NCBI RefSeq assembly: GCF_024586915.1
Contig: NZ_JANBVS010000030.1
Coordinates: forward strand, 1-52,471
Reading direction: 5' to 3'
DNA length: 52,471 bases
Source of the DNA: Bradyrhizobium sp. SRS-191
GTDB taxonomy: Bacteria; Pseudomonadota; Alphaproteobacteria; Rhizobiales; Xanthobacteraceae
Position numbers and translations under genes: made by a program. The notes beneath the pieces are model-generated. The model was not told where the DNA came from. It saw nothing but the letters and a program-made list of their open reading frames with translations, and did not search any database. Positions 34,469-44,379 of the stretch are shown piece by piece. The number at the start of each line of letters is the position of its first letter. The first letter of the stretch is position 1.

Positions 34469-35239
34469 CTACCCCATCACGGCGCGTGCACGCTTGCCGT
34501 GGAAATACTGCCGCAGCCACGGATGCTCCGAGGCCTGCATGTCGGCCATCGACCCCGCGGCAGTGATCTTGCCGTTGCCGAGCACGGCGATGCGGTCGCA
34601 GGCCGTGTACAGGCTGTCGAGATCATGGGTTACCATGAAAACCGTCAGCCCCAAAGTCCGCTGCAAGGTGCGCACCAACTCGTCGAAATCTCCGGCGCCG
34701 ATCGGGTCGAGCCCCGAGGTCGGCTCATCGAGAAAGACCAGCTCCGGATCGAGCGCCAGCGCCCGCGCCAAGGCGACGCGCTTGATCATGCCGCCGGACA
34801 ATTCGCTCGGGAAACGGTCAGCAACATCGGGCCGCAATCCGACCATCACGAGCTTTGCGACCATGATCTCGTCGAGCAGCCGCTGCGAGACCTTGAGATA
34901 CTCGCGCACCGGGAACTGGATGTTCTGCCGGACCGTCAGCGAGGAGAACAACGCGCCCTGCTGGAACAGCACGCCCCAGCGCCGTTCGACGGCACGCCGG
35001 CCGGCGCGATCGGCGGCATCGAGATCGACCCCGAACACCTCGATGTTTCCCGACAGCTTCGGCACGAGGCCGATGATGGTGCGCGTCAGCACCGACTTGC
35101 CGGCGCCGGACGGACCGACGAAGCCGAGGATCTCGCCGCGCTTGACGTCGAGATCGAGGCCGTCGAGCACGCGCGTCTTGCCGAACTGCACGGTGACGTC
35201 GCGCACGCGGATGATCGGATCGGACACCTCCTGCGCCAT
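34469..35239 (-). CDS. mlaF: MlaF-type ABC transporter ATPase
   Basis: This 256-residue ATPase has Walker A (GPSGAGKSVLTRT), signature (LSGGMIKRVALARAL), Walker B (LVFLDEPTSGLDP) and the H-loop (VTHDLDSL). It energises lipid transport with the MlaE permease. It starts 6 bases after the permease stop, so the two are cotranscribed and probably coupled. Confidence 0.92.
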   Translation of the reverse strand: MAQEVSDPIIRVRDVTVQFGKTRVLDGLDLDVKRGEILGFVGPSGAGKSVLTRTIIGLVPKLSGNIEVFGVDLDAADRAGRRAVERRWGVLFQQGALFSSLTVRQNIQFPVREYLKVSQRLLDEIMVAKLVMVGLRPDVADRFPSELSGGMIKRVALARALALDPELVFLDEPTSGLDPIGAGDFDELVRTLQRTLGLTVFMVTHDLDSLYTACDRIAVLGNGKITAAGSMADMQASEHPWLRQYFHGKRARAVMG

Positions 35240-35245
35240 GTCAGC

Positions 35246-36388
35246 TCACATCCCGACCGCGGCGAAGAAGATCGCGAATACGCCGTCCATGACGATCACG
35301 AAGAAGATGCCCTTCACGACCGACGAGGTGGTGTGGCGGCCGAGCGACTCGGCGCTACCCTGCACCGCCAGGCCCTCGACGCAGGCGACGATGCCGATCA
35401 CGGCAGCCATCACAGGCGCCTTCAAGAGACCAACTGTGAAGTGGTCGATCGAGATCGCATCGCGCAGCCGCAGAAGGAACGCCTCGGGATCGACGCCGCC
35501 GTAGAACCAGGCCACCAGTCCGCCGCCGTAAAGCGCTGCGATGTCGCCGAGGAAGGCCAGGATCGGCAGCGCAATCACCAGCGCGAGCATGCGCGGCAGG
35601 ATCAGCACCTCGATCGGATCGAAGCCCATGGTGCGCAGTGCGTCGATCTCCTCGCGCATCTTCATCGAGCCGAGCTCGGCCGTGTAGGCGCTGCCCGAGC
35701 GGCCGGCGATCATGATCGCGACCAGGAGCACGCCGATCTCACGCAGCACCAGCACGCCAAGCATGTCGACGACGAAGATGTCGGCGCCGAACCTGCGGAA
35801 ATGGAAGATGCCCTGCTGGGCGATGATGCAGCCGATCAGGAAGGTGATGAGGACGACGATCGGCACCGCGCGCCAGCACACCTGCTCGAGGTGGTGGATG
35901 GTCGAGGTCAGGCGGAAGCTGCGCGGATGAATGAAGACGCGGCCGCTGGCGACGATGACGGCGCCGAGCATGTCGACCAGCGCGGCGACCGTACCGACGA
36001 TGCCGGCGACGCTGCGGCCGATCTGCCCGAGCATGCCGGTGATGGTCACATTGGCGGCATCGTCACCGGGCGCGAGGCTGACACGTCGGACTTCATCGAC
36101 CAGGCTCGCGTAGTTGGCCGACAGGCCGTCGATCCGGGCCTCCACGGTTCCCGTAGTGAAGCTGCGGCGCAGCCGCTCGATCAGCCAGGCCCCGAACGTA
36201 TCGAGCTTGGAGACCTGCGACACATCGATCGAGACATCGATCTTCTTGCCAGCGAGCTTCTCGGCCTCGGCGACCAGCCGCTCGAGCGCCGGCGCAAACG
36301 GCGCCGTCCAGGCGCCTGTCGCGCGCAGCGACAACGCATTGCCTTCACTGCTGCGTTGCAGATCGGGGCCGCCCTTCACGACGACCAT
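35246..36388 (-). CDS. mlaE: MlaE-type permease with fused STAS domain
   Basis: This 380-residue protein begins with an MlaB-like STAS domain (about 1-110, with DVSQVSKLDTFGAWLIERL) and continues with the five-helix MlaE permease (GRSGSAYTAELGSMKMREEIDAL is the family signature). In E. coli MlaB is a separate STAS protein; here the fusion would replace it. First gene of the mlaE-mlaF-mlaD unit. No periplasmic carrier MlaC is encoded nearby. Confidence 0.9.
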   Translation of the reverse strand: MVVVKGGPDLQRSSEGNALSLRATGAWTAPFAPALERLVAEAEKLAGKKIDVSIDVSQVSKLDTFGAWLIERLRRSFTTGTVEARIDGLSANYASLVDEVRRVSLAPGDDAANVTITGMLGQIGRSVAGIVGTVAALVDMLGAVIVASGRVFIHPRSFRLTSTIHHLEQVCWRAVPIVVLITFLIGCIIAQQGIFHFRRFGADIFVVDMLGVLVLREIGVLLVAIMIAGRSGSAYTAELGSMKMREEIDALRTMGFDPIEVLILPRMLALVIALPILAFLGDIAALYGGGLVAWFYGGVDPEAFLLRLRDAISIDHFTVGLLKAPVMAAVIGIVACVEGLAVQGSAESLGRHTTSSVVKGIFFVIVMDGVFAIFFAAVGM

Positions 36389-36537
36389 CCTCGGAACGGA
36401 CGATGTCCGCTCCTTGACGAGAAAAATCCCACCGCGTCGCCACCACCTTGCCGGAGACCCCCATCAACAGCCATAGTCGCTCCCATCGCGCAAGTCCCCA
36501 GCGTCTCATTCCAGCTCACAAATCGCCAGACTTTCAA

Positions 36538-37533
36538 ATGACTTCTACCGGTTTTCCAATACTGGACGCCCAGATCGGCCACTGGCCGATCTCAGGCAGC
36601 TTCACGATCAGCCGCGGCGCCAAGACCGAAGCGGTGACGGTGATCGCGGAGCTGCGACATGGTGATATCGTTGGTCGCGGCGAATGCGTGCCCTATCCAC
36701 GCTATGGCGAAACGCCCGAGGGGGCGCTGAGCGCCCTGCTCGCGATGCGCGATGCCATCGCCTCCGGCCTCGATCGCGACGCGCTGCAGACGGCGATGCC
36801 GCCGGGCGCCGCGCGCAATGCGCTGGATTGCGCGCTGCTCGACCTCGAGGCCAAGCGCAGCGGCCGGCGCATCTGGGACCTGCTCGGACGGCGCGCGCCG
36901 GCGCCCTGCGTGACCGCCTACACGATCTCGCTCGCCGCGCCCGAGATCATGGCCAAGGCCGCCGCCAAGGCGGCGCACCGGCCGCTGCTCAAGGTCAAGC
37001 TCGGCGGGGACGGCGATCCGGCGCGCATCGCGGCCGTGCGCGCGGCCGCGCCGCAGTCGCAACTGATCGTCGACGCCAACGAGTCCTGGAGCGAGGCCAA
37101 TCTCGCAGCGAATCTCGCCGCCTGCGACGAGGCTGGCGTCACGCTGGTCGAGCAGCCGCTTCCCGCCGGAAAGGACGAGGCGCTTGGCAACATGGCGCGT
37201 CCGTTGGCCGTGTGCGCCGATGAAAGCGTGCATGACCGCAACTCGCTCGATGCGCTGCGCGGTCGTTATGACGCCGTCAACATCAAGCTCGACAAGACCG
37301 GCGGCCTGACCGAGGCCCTGGCTATGGCCGATGCCGCCCGCGCGCTCGGCTTCGACATCATGGTCGGCTGCATGGTCGGGACGTCGCTGTCGATGGCGCC
37401 CGCCATGCTGCTCACGCCGCTCGCCCGCTATGTCGACCTCGACGGCCCGCTGCTGCTGGCGGAGGACTGCGCGCACGGACTGTACTACGAGGACAGCCTG
37501 GTCTATCCGCCCGATCAGGCGTTGTGGGGCTGA
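36538..37533 (+). CDS. Dipeptide epimerase (enolase superfamily)
   Basis: This 331-residue enzyme belongs to the muconate-lactonizing subgroup, most like L-Ala-D/L-Glu epimerases that recycle murein peptides. The catalytic lysine lies in LLKVKLGGDGD (KxK), metal ligands follow at LIVDANESW, LVEQPLP and VCADES, and the second lysine is in AVNIKLDKTGG. The ATG at 36538 is preferred because the family starts about there; the upstream open frame has no similarity. The dipeptide specificity is not proven. Its end overlaps the MFS gene end by 19 bases, tail to tail. Confidence 0.88.
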   Translation: MTSTGFPILDAQIGHWPISGSFTISRGAKTEAVTVIAELRHGDIVGRGECVPYPRYGETPEGALSALLAMRDAIASGLDRDALQTAMPPGAARNALDCALLDLEAKRSGRRIWDLLGRRAPAPCVTAYTISLAAPEIMAKAAAKAAHRPLLKVKLGGDGDPARIAAVRAAAPQSQLIVDANESWSEANLAANLAACDEAGVTLVEQPLPAGKDEALGNMARPLAVCADESVHDRNSLDALRGRYDAVNIKLDKTGGLTEALAMADAARALGFDIMVGCMVGTSLSMAPAMLLTPLARYVDLDGPLLLAEDCAHGLYYEDSLVYPPDQALWG

Positions 37534-38702
37534 GCCGACAGGCGCGCGCGGCCGAGCCACATCAGCGCGCCGCCTAGCCCGGCCATGATCGCCATGATGT
37601 AGTAGACGCCCGGTCCATAGGCCGCATAGAGCGGCCCCGACAGGATCGACGCGGCCGAGCCGACCACGCCGCTGGCGGCGGAATAATAGCCCTGCCCGCG
37701 CGCCGTCAGATGCGCCGGCACCTCGCGGACCAGCAGCCCCATGGTGCCGACGAGCGTCAGCCCGAAGGTGAAGCCATGGCTGATCTGGACGGCCGCAAGA
37801 CCCATCGCATGCGGCTCCTGCGCCGTCAGCGTCCAGCGCAGCACCGCCGCGATGGCGCCGATCACGACCAGGATGGCCGGCGAGAGCGTGAACCGCGGCG
37901 ACAGCGCGAAGATGATGATCTCCGCGAGCACGCCCATGGTCCAGAGCCAGGCAATCGTGAGGCCGCTGAGACCCTGCGCTTTCCACTCAATGGCCGAGAA
38001 CGTGTAGTAGGCGGCATGACTGCCCTGGATCAGCGCCGAGGCAGCGATGATGCACAGGAAGCGTGGACTGCCCAGCAGGCTGCGGCCATCCCGAGCCGGG
38101 CCCGTGCTGCGCGGCAAAGGCGGCAGCGGCTGCAGCAGCAGGCCGCTCGCCGCCCCGCATAGCGCCAGCACGACGATGATCCAGATCAGGTCGGACGACG
38201 GCACAATGTCGGCCAAGCCGCCGCACAGCAGCGTGCCGACGATGAAAGCCGCCGATCCCCACAGCCTCAGCCGGCCGTAGTTCAGGCCATGGCTCATGAC
38301 GCCACGCAGCGCGTAGGCATCGGTCAGCGGCACGACCGGCGTCCACAGACTGCAAAGCCCGACATACACCAGAAAGACGAGCCAGGGCTGATGTTGAAGG
38401 GCGAGAACGGCGAAGCCGGACGCGGTTGCGAGCGTCGTCAGACGCAACGCGCCCCGCAACGCCTGCCGGCGCTCGGCGAGCGCGGTGATGATCGGCAGGA
38501 TCGTGAAGCGGGTGATCGCAGGAACCGCGATGATGATGCCGATCCAGGCAGCATCCAGTCCGATCGCCCGTAGCCACACGGGGAAAAACGGCAGATGCGT
38601 CCCGGACAACGCGAACACCGCGCCATAGAACAGCCCCAACCGCCCCGCGAATCGGCGCGCTAATACCGGCGATGTGGTGGAGATTTGTCGGGACAGTGGC
38701 AT
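37515..38702 (-). CDS. MFS transporter, HcaT/phenylpropionate-like
   Basis: This 395-residue protein has 12 predicted membrane helices and the sequence LGLFYGAVFALSGTHLPFFPVWL at the N-terminus, as in MFS_1-like permeases such as HcaT. LNYGRLRLWGSAAFIVG and SHGFTFGL are typical. The ATG at 38700-38702 matches the usual start. Substrate is unknown. Its tail-to-tail position with the dipeptide epimerase could reflect peptide or sugar uptake, but this is guesswork. Confidence 0.85.
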   Translation of the reverse strand: MPLSRQISTTSPVLARRFAGRLGLFYGAVFALSGTHLPFFPVWLRAIGLDAAWIGIIIAVPAITRFTILPIITALAERRQALRGALRLTTLATASGFAVLALQHQPWLVFLVYVGLCSLWTPVVPLTDAYALRGVMSHGLNYGRLRLWGSAAFIVGTLLCGGLADIVPSSDLIWIIVVLALCGAASGLLLQPLPPLPRSTGPARDGRSLLGSPRFLCIIAASALIQGSHAAYYTFSAIEWKAQGLSGLTIAWLWTMGVLAEIIIFALSPRFTLSPAILVVIGAIAAVLRWTLTAQEPHAMGLAAVQISHGFTFGLTLVGTMGLLVREVPAHLTARGQGYYSAASGVVGSAASILSGPLYAAYGPGVYYIMAIMAGLGGALMWLGRARLSAQPHNA

Positions 38703-38729
38703 CAATTCAATTGCGATTCGATCAATATC

Positions 38730-40412
38730 ATGGTGATCGTTATGCCAACGCGCAGCAATTTGCGCGATGGGTTTGCCATGGTCGATGAAGTCTTCGCCCT
38801 CTCGCCGATATCCGCCCGCGCGGCTCAGCCGAACGAGGCCGATTACGAGGCGATCCGCGACGCCTTCATGGAGACGTCGCGTGGCCGCTGGTTCCTTGGC
38901 GAATACGCCAAGCGCAACCGCAACGCCGACACCAGCATGGTGCTGGACGCAGTGGCGCGCATCGAGCATGCGCTGGCCTCTCAGCGGCAGCAGCAGCAGG
39001 AACTGGAGCAGGCCGACAGTCAGGCGCTGCCCGAAGCGCTGGCGACGATCCGCGCCGCGGTCGAGGTTGCCGCACTCGCCGCAGCCTCTGCGGTCGACAA
39101 TATGGCGCTCGAGCAGAACCTCGCGCCGGTGCGCAAGGGCACCCGGATCATCAAGGAGATCTCCTGGCGCTGGCGCGAGATCGGGGCCGACTCCCGGATT
39201 TGCGACCTGATCGATTCCCAGGTGACCTCGATCGAGGCCGCCTGCGAGCAACTCGCCAGCGCTGATCCGAAGATCGCGCTGCTCGCGGCGTTCGACATCA
39301 TCAAGACGCGGCTCAAGGAGCTCGAGGAGCGGCAGGCCGCCGCCGCCGATGCGGTCGCGCCCGTCACGGAAGCGGCCGCACCGGCCCGGACGGTTGAAAC
39401 GCCACCGGCTGCGGAGCCGCCCGTGGCGACAGAACAAGAGACGGCCCGGGCGCCGGAACCCGAGCTGGCCCAGACGAATCAAGCCGCCCCAGCAATGACC
39501 ATCCCGCTCGTCGCGGCGGTGGCCGCCATCGAAGCGATCGAGGCATCGTCGGCTGAAGCCGCAGTGCTCGTGGCAAGCGTGACTGTCGAAACCTCCGCGG
39601 AAGATCCGAGCGTAGTGGCGGCGGCTGCTGTGGCGGCCGTCTCCGTTGCGCCGCCCTCGTTGATCGCCGAGCCTGCGATCGCTGAGCCTTCGATCGCGGA
39701 GGCGCTCGTCGAGATCGAGCAGCAGGCCGCCGCCGAGCTGGACGATGCGGCAGCGGCGGAGGCCCAGGACGAAGCCATCCTGGAGCTCGTTGCGGCCGAA
39801 ATGGGCGCGCCCGATCCGATCGAGGACGAGGAGTTCAGCCGGGCCCGGACGCTCGGTTTCGACATCGAGGAGCCCACTTCGGTCGATGACGACATCGTCG
39901 CCAGCTTCCGCGAGCCGGCGCCGACCGAACCTGAGTCTGCCGAGCCTGAACCTGCCGAGCTTGAGCCTACTGAGCTTGAGCTTGCTGAGCCTGAGCTCGC
40001 GCTGACGACGGCCCAGGCACCGGCGCCAGAGCCGATCGCAGCTCCGCTCGCTCCGCCCGTGCAAGCGCCCCCGATGGCGCCGGCTTCGATGCCCAGTGCG
40101 TCTCCGCCTGCCGCACCGCTTTCGGAGGCGATCACGGTCGAAACTCTGGCGGCGATCGCGGCCGCTGTGGCTGCCCCGCCCCCCGCGCCGCCTGTACGGG
40201 TCGAAGCAACACCCACTCAGCAGCTTCATGCGGCGGCCGCTTCGACTCCACCGGCAACGGCTTCTGCGATGCCTAAGCCGACCTACGAGCCGTCACTGGG
40301 GTCGACCTTGCTCTCGAACGGCCTCCTGCAGCGCCCGCAGGCGCCAGCCAACGATCCGCTGTCGCCGATCCGGCGGATGACACAGCCCGAGAAGATTGCG
40401 TTCTTCTCCTGA
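38730..40412 (+). CDS. Ala/Glu/Pro-rich protein of unknown function
   Basis: The start is uncertain: ATGs at 38730, 38742 and 38778 are possible, and none has a good ribosome binding site. The N-terminal ~200 residues look folded (YEAIRDAFMETSRGRWFLGEYAKRN and a helical stretch ending ELEERQAAA). The middle and C-terminal parts are low-complexity Ala/Glu/Pro, including a local run of xEPAExEPTE repeats near 39925-40000. The last 17 residues (LSPIRRMTQPEKIAFFS) look conserved. No membrane segment or enzyme motif. It diverges from the MFS gene. A regulatory or chemotaxis-related role is only guessed from its composition. Confidence 0.7.
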   Translation: MVIVMPTRSNLRDGFAMVDEVFALSPISARAAQPNEADYEAIRDAFMETSRGRWFLGEYAKRNRNADTSMVLDAVARIEHALASQRQQQQELEQADSQALPEALATIRAAVEVAALAAASAVDNMALEQNLAPVRKGTRIIKEISWRWREIGADSRICDLIDSQVTSIEAACEQLASADPKIALLAAFDIIKTRLKELEERQAAAADAVAPVTEAAAPARTVETPPAAEPPVATEQETARAPEPELAQTNQAAPAMTIPLVAAVAAIEAIEASSAEAAVLVASVTVETSAEDPSVVAAAAVAAVSVAPPSLIAEPAIAEPSIAEALVEIEQQAAAELDDAAAAEAQDEAILELVAAEMGAPDPIEDEEFSRARTLGFDIEEPTSVDDDIVASFREPAPTEPESAEPEPAELEPTELELAEPELALTTAQAPAPEPIAAPLAPPVQAPPMAPASMPSASPPAAPLSEAITVETLAAIAAAVAAPPPAPPVRVEATPTQQLHAAAASTPPATASAMPKPTYEPSLGSTLLSNGLLQRPQAPANDPLSPIRRMTQPEKIAFFS

Positions 40413-40578
40413 CGGCCGCTTTGCCCGACCCGCGAGTCTTCTGTTCGTAACGACCGCTAAAGGCTCGTTGCTCAGCGGGCCTGCTGCCAAGGTGACACGC
40501 ATCACGTACACCGGGAGATGATCCGCCTAAGCGTGATCCTCAAGCCATTCGCTTTGCGCATGCTCGAGGAGAACGCCC

Positions 40579-42315
40579 GTGTCCGTTCCGCTATTCCGCG
40601 CTGACAGATCCACCTGGAAGGCCCTGCTCGCCTCGGCGATGCTGGCCCTGATGACTGCGGTCGGCACCAGCCCCGGCGGGGCCGCCGGCAGCGACATCGA
40701 TAATCTGCAGACACCATCGCGCGCGCTGGCTGCGCAGGTGCCTTCGAACAGAGACAACGCGCCCGCCGCAACGCTCGAGGGCGCAGAACCGCGCGTCGCG
40801 CTCGTGATCGGAAATTCGAGCTACCAGAATGCGCCAGTGCTGGAGAACCCGGACAACGACGCCCATGCCGTGGCGAAATTGCTGAACTCCGCCGGCTTCG
40901 AGGTGATCACGGCCACCGACCTGACGCAGAACGAGATGCTCAAGGTCGTACAGGATTTTTCGAGCCGCGTCGCAGCGCATGGACCGAACGCCGTCGCCAT
41001 GGTGTACTACGCGGGCCACGGCGTTCAGCTCGCGGGCGAGAACTACCTCATCCCGATCGATGCGCGTATCTCTGCTCCCTCCGATCTCATGAGCAGCACG
41101 ATCCGCCTGGTGGACCTGATGGCCACGCTCGACGCCATTCCGAGCCGGATGCGGATCGTCGTGCTCGATGCCTGTCGCAACAATCCGTTTCCCGCCATCA
41201 ACGATGCCGGCCGCGGACTGGCCATCGTCGATGCTCCGAACGGATCCATCGTCGGCTATTCGACGTCGCCCGGCGAAGAGGCGCTCGACGGACGCGGCGA
41301 GCACAGCCCCTACGCGCAGGCGTTCCTCAATCTGGCTCGGCAGCCGAACATGCCGATCGAACAGCTGTTCAAGCGCATTCGCCTGCAGGTCAACCAATCG
41401 ACCGACGGACGGCAGACGCCGTGGGAGAGCTCATCGCTCACCAGCGACTTCACCTTCTTCGGCGATTCCCTGGTTGCGGCCGCACGCCTGCCGGAGAAGG
41501 CACCGGTGGTCCAGATGGCCGCCGACCTGCCCAGCCGCTCCGTGCGGCAGGCCTATGATTACGTGCTGTCGGAGAACCGTCCGCAATATTATCGCGAGTT
41601 CGTCGAGATGTACCCGCGCGATCCGCTGGCGGACCGCATCCGCGCGCTGCTCGCCGGCCTGGTGCAGGCCGCAGCCTGGCATCAGACCGTTCTGGCGAAC
41701 TCGCCGGCGGCCTATCAGAGCTTCCGCGATTCCTATGCCGACAGCCCCTATGCGCCGGTCGCGCTGCGGCTGCAGGCTCAGCCGCGGCCGATCCCGGTGC
41801 TGCAGCCGAGCCGGCTGATGATGCCGCCGCAGATAGCCCCAGTGGCACGTCCGTTGAATCCCGGCGCTCAGATCCAGGGCCAGCCCGGCCCGCTGCCGAA
41901 GCTGCCGGCCAACAACCTGCCGCCGCGTCAGCCGCCGCCGCCGACCGTCCTCACCAAAAACACCGGCATCAACGGTGGGCCGAACAAGATCGTGGACCCC
42001 AGCCCGATCGCTCAGAACAAGATGCGCGACAAGATCGTGCCGCCGGTGACCCCTCCTCCGGCTGCTAAGATCCAGCGCGATCCGCTGAAACGCAATCCGG
42101 GCCGCCCGTTCGAGACCCGCGAGGCCCGGCGCCCGTTCCCGGGCAATTCCGGGCCGTTCAAGCCGAACTTCAATGGGCCGCATCCGTCGATGGCGCGCGG
42201 GCCGGTGACGATCCAGGGCCGGCCGATGCCGCGCCCCGGTCCGCCGCAGGTCGCGCAGTCCGGGCCGCGGATGGGCGGCGGCGGATTTGCAAAGAGCGGC
42301 CTCGGATTTCGCTGA
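40579..42315 (+). CDS. Caspase-like (C14) exported protein
   Basis: This 578-residue protein has a caspase-type domain: RVALVIGNSSYQNAPVL at its start, catalytic H147 in VYYAGHGVQ and C199 in VLDACRNNPF. A possible signal or membrane segment (LLASAMLALMTAVGTSPGGAAG) precedes the domain, so it may be exported. After about residue 400 it turns Pro/Gly-rich and basic. The GTG start at 40579 is supported by GAGGAGA upstream. Bacterial caspase-like proteins cleave after Arg or Lys and are linked to stress or conflict, but no partner is seen here. Confidence 0.85.
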   Translation: MSVPLFRADRSTWKALLASAMLALMTAVGTSPGGAAGSDIDNLQTPSRALAAQVPSNRDNAPAATLEGAEPRVALVIGNSSYQNAPVLENPDNDAHAVAKLLNSAGFEVITATDLTQNEMLKVVQDFSSRVAAHGPNAVAMVYYAGHGVQLAGENYLIPIDARISAPSDLMSSTIRLVDLMATLDAIPSRMRIVVLDACRNNPFPAINDAGRGLAIVDAPNGSIVGYSTSPGEEALDGRGEHSPYAQAFLNLARQPNMPIEQLFKRIRLQVNQSTDGRQTPWESSSLTSDFTFFGDSLVAAARLPEKAPVVQMAADLPSRSVRQAYDYVLSENRPQYYREFVEMYPRDPLADRIRALLAGLVQAAAWHQTVLANSPAAYQSFRDSYADSPYAPVALRLQAQPRPIPVLQPSRLMMPPQIAPVARPLNPGAQIQGQPGPLPKLPANNLPPRQPPPPTVLTKNTGINGGPNKIVDPSPIAQNKMRDKIVPPVTPPPAAKIQRDPLKRNPGRPFETREARRPFPGNSGPFKPNFNGPHPSMARGPVTIQGRPMPRPGPPQVAQSGPRMGGGGFAKSGLGFR

Positions 42316-42324
42316 GGCCTGATG

Positions 42325-43314
42325 TCAGGCGATCAGCTTGGCGAAGAGATCGGCATCGACATTGCCGCCGGAGAGCACGATCACGATGGTCTTGCCCGCG
42401 ACGTCCAGCCGCCCGGCCAGCAGCGCCGCGAGTCCGACCGAGCCGCCGGGCTCGACGACGAGCTTCAGCTCTCGGAAGGCAAAACCGACGGCGCGGCCGA
42501 CCTCCTCATCCGAGGCCTCGACCGCCGCCGACAGCAGCCGGCTGTTGATGGCGAAGGTGATCTCGCCGGGAATCGCAGCCATCAGCGCATCGCAGATGGT
42601 GCGCCCCTTGGCCTCGTGCGCCTCGCGGTGGCCGGCGCGCAGCGAGCGCGCGTGGTCGTCGAAGCCCCTGGGCTCCGCCACCACCATCTGCGTACTCGGA
42701 AAACGCGCCTTCACCGCTGTCGACACGCCCGCGAGCAGGCCACCGCCGGAAGCCGGCACGATCACGGTATCGGGCGAGAGGCCAAGCGCTGACAGGTCCT
42801 CAGCGATCTCACGACCGACGGTGCCCTGCCCGGCGATGACGTAGGGATCATCATAAGGCGGCACCACGGTCGAGCCGCGCTTGCCGGCGATGTCCCGGGC
42901 TATCGCCTCGCGGTCCTCGCGGTCACGATCGTACAGCACGACGTCGGCCCCGAAGGCCTTGGTGCGCTCGCGCTTGGCGACGGGCGCATCCAACGGCATC
43001 ACGATGGTTGCGTGCATGCCGAACAGCGTCGCGGCATGGGCGACGCCCTGCGCGTGATTGCCCGAAGAGAAGGCGACGACGCCCTTTGCGCGATCCGCTT
43101 CCGGGATCGACGCCAGCTTGTTGTAGGCGCCGCGGAACTTGAAGGAGCCGGTTCGCTGCAGCACTTCCGGCTTCACGAACACGTTCGCCTTGAACTGGTC
43201 GCTGAGCACGGGAGCCGGCAGCAGCGGGGTTCGCACCGCCACGGGCGCGAGCACGCGCGCCGCCGCATCGATGTCGGCGGCGGTCACGGGCAGGATCGGA
43301 GCATGAGCTGTCAT
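42325..43314 (-). CDS. Threonine/serine dehydratase-like PLP enzyme
   Basis: This 329-residue fold-type II enzyme has the PLP lysine K59 in TGSFKFRGAYNKL, the phosphate loop SGGGLLAG, and SSGNHAQGVAHAA. It resembles the short catabolic threonine dehydratases and 3-hydroxyaspartate dehydratases/serine racemases; no ACT regulatory domain is present. The start at 43314 has a normal family length. It converges on the caspase-like gene with a 9-base gap. Confidence 0.88.
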   Translation of the reverse strand: MTAHAPILPVTAADIDAAARVLAPVAVRTPLLPAPVLSDQFKANVFVKPEVLQRTGSFKFRGAYNKLASIPEADRAKGVVAFSSGNHAQGVAHAATLFGMHATIVMPLDAPVAKRERTKAFGADVVLYDRDREDREAIARDIAGKRGSTVVPPYDDPYVIAGQGTVGREIAEDLSALGLSPDTVIVPASGGGLLAGVSTAVKARFPSTQMVVAEPRGFDDHARSLRAGHREAHEAKGRTICDALMAAIPGEITFAINSRLLSAAVEASDEEVGRAVGFAFRELKLVVEPGGSVGLAALLAGRLDVAGKTIVIVLSGGNVDADLFAKLIA

Positions 43315-43375
43315 GCCCTTATTTTACCGCGCCCCCTCGCCGCGGCGCAAGGGAGCCTGCCTTTGAACGACGACC

Positions 43376-44188
43376 TCAGGCCGCGCGGGCCGCCAGTTGT
43401 GGAACCGGGGCCGGCTGCAGCTGCGGATCGGTCCAGGTCAGGATCTCGAACCGGCCGTCCTCATGCTCGACCAGCGCCGTGCAGCTCTCGACCCAGTCGC
43501 CGCAATTCATGTAGCGGATGCCGTCCTGGTCGCGGATGACGGCGCAATGGATATGACCGCAGATCACCCCTTCGGCGCCATGCCGCCGCGCCTCGGCGGC
43601 GAGCGCGGTCTCGAACGCACCGATGTAGTTCACCGCGTTCTTGACCTTCTGCTTGGCCCATTGCGACAGCGACCAATAGGGCACGCCGAACATGCGGCGG
43701 AAGAAGTTGACCAGGCGATTCATCTGGATCGCGAAGTCATAGGCCTTGTCGCCGAGATGGGCGAGCCAGCGGGCGTTCTGGACGACGAGATCGAAGATGT
43801 CGCCGTGGATGATGAGATAGCGCTTCCCGTCCGTGCCGGTGTGGACGATGTTCTCGACAACGTCGATGCCGCCGAAATGCGTGCCGTAATAACCGCGCAG
43901 GAACTCGTCGTGATTACCCGGCACGTAGACGATCTTGGCGCCCTTGCGCGCCTTGCGCAGCATCTTCTGCACGAGATCGTTGTGCGATTGCGGCCAGTGC
44001 CAGCTCGATTTCAGCGCCCAGCCGTCGATGATGTCGCCGACCAGATAGATCGTATCGGCATCATGGTGGCGCAGGAAATCGACCAGCAGATTGGCCTGCG
44101 AGCCGCGGGCTCCGAGATGAACGTCGGAGATGAACAACGTCCGAAAGCGCTTCGTCGGGCTTTCTTCACCAGCAGTCTCGAGTCCCAT
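43376..44188 (-). CDS. LpxH-like metallophosphoesterase
   Basis: This 270-residue calcineurin-like phosphoesterase has LFISDVHLGA, LVGDIIDGW, VPGNHDEFL, IIHGDIFD and CGHIH, the full dimetal set. It is close to UDP-2,3-diacylglucosamine hydrolases (LpxH) of lipid A synthesis. Alphaproteobacteria often use LpxI, so another phosphoesterase role is possible. The ATG at 44188 is supported by AGGTGGG; the frame is open 21 codons further upstream. Confidence 0.8.
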   Translation of the reverse strand: MGLETAGEESPTKRFRTLFISDVHLGARGSQANLLVDFLRHHDADTIYLVGDIIDGWALKSSWHWPQSHNDLVQKMLRKARKGAKIVYVPGNHDEFLRGYYGTHFGGIDVVENIVHTGTDGKRYLIIHGDIFDLVVQNARWLAHLGDKAYDFAIQMNRLVNFFRRMFGVPYWSLSQWAKQKVKNAVNYIGAFETALAAEARRHGAEGVICGHIHCAVIRDQDGIRYMNCGDWVESCTALVEHEDGRFEILTWTDPQLQPAPVPQLAARAA

Positions 44189-44379
44189 GCGCGCCCACCT
44201 AGCAGTCCCTGATGACAAGGCGATGACCAGCGCCGCACCGGCAGAACCCATCCTGCCGGATCGCGACCGACATCGTTCGCATGACGACTCACGATGTCTT
44301 CATCACTGCCCCGCGATACCAGCGGGGTGCGACAATCAGGCGACAAGCGGACGGCGCGCACAGGGTATTCGGCTGCCTC

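Noticed and set aside
37515..40229. A 904-codon frame that would extend the MFS transporter upstream
   Set aside because: The extra part is antisense to the Ala/Glu/Pro-rich gene and the family start is at 38702.
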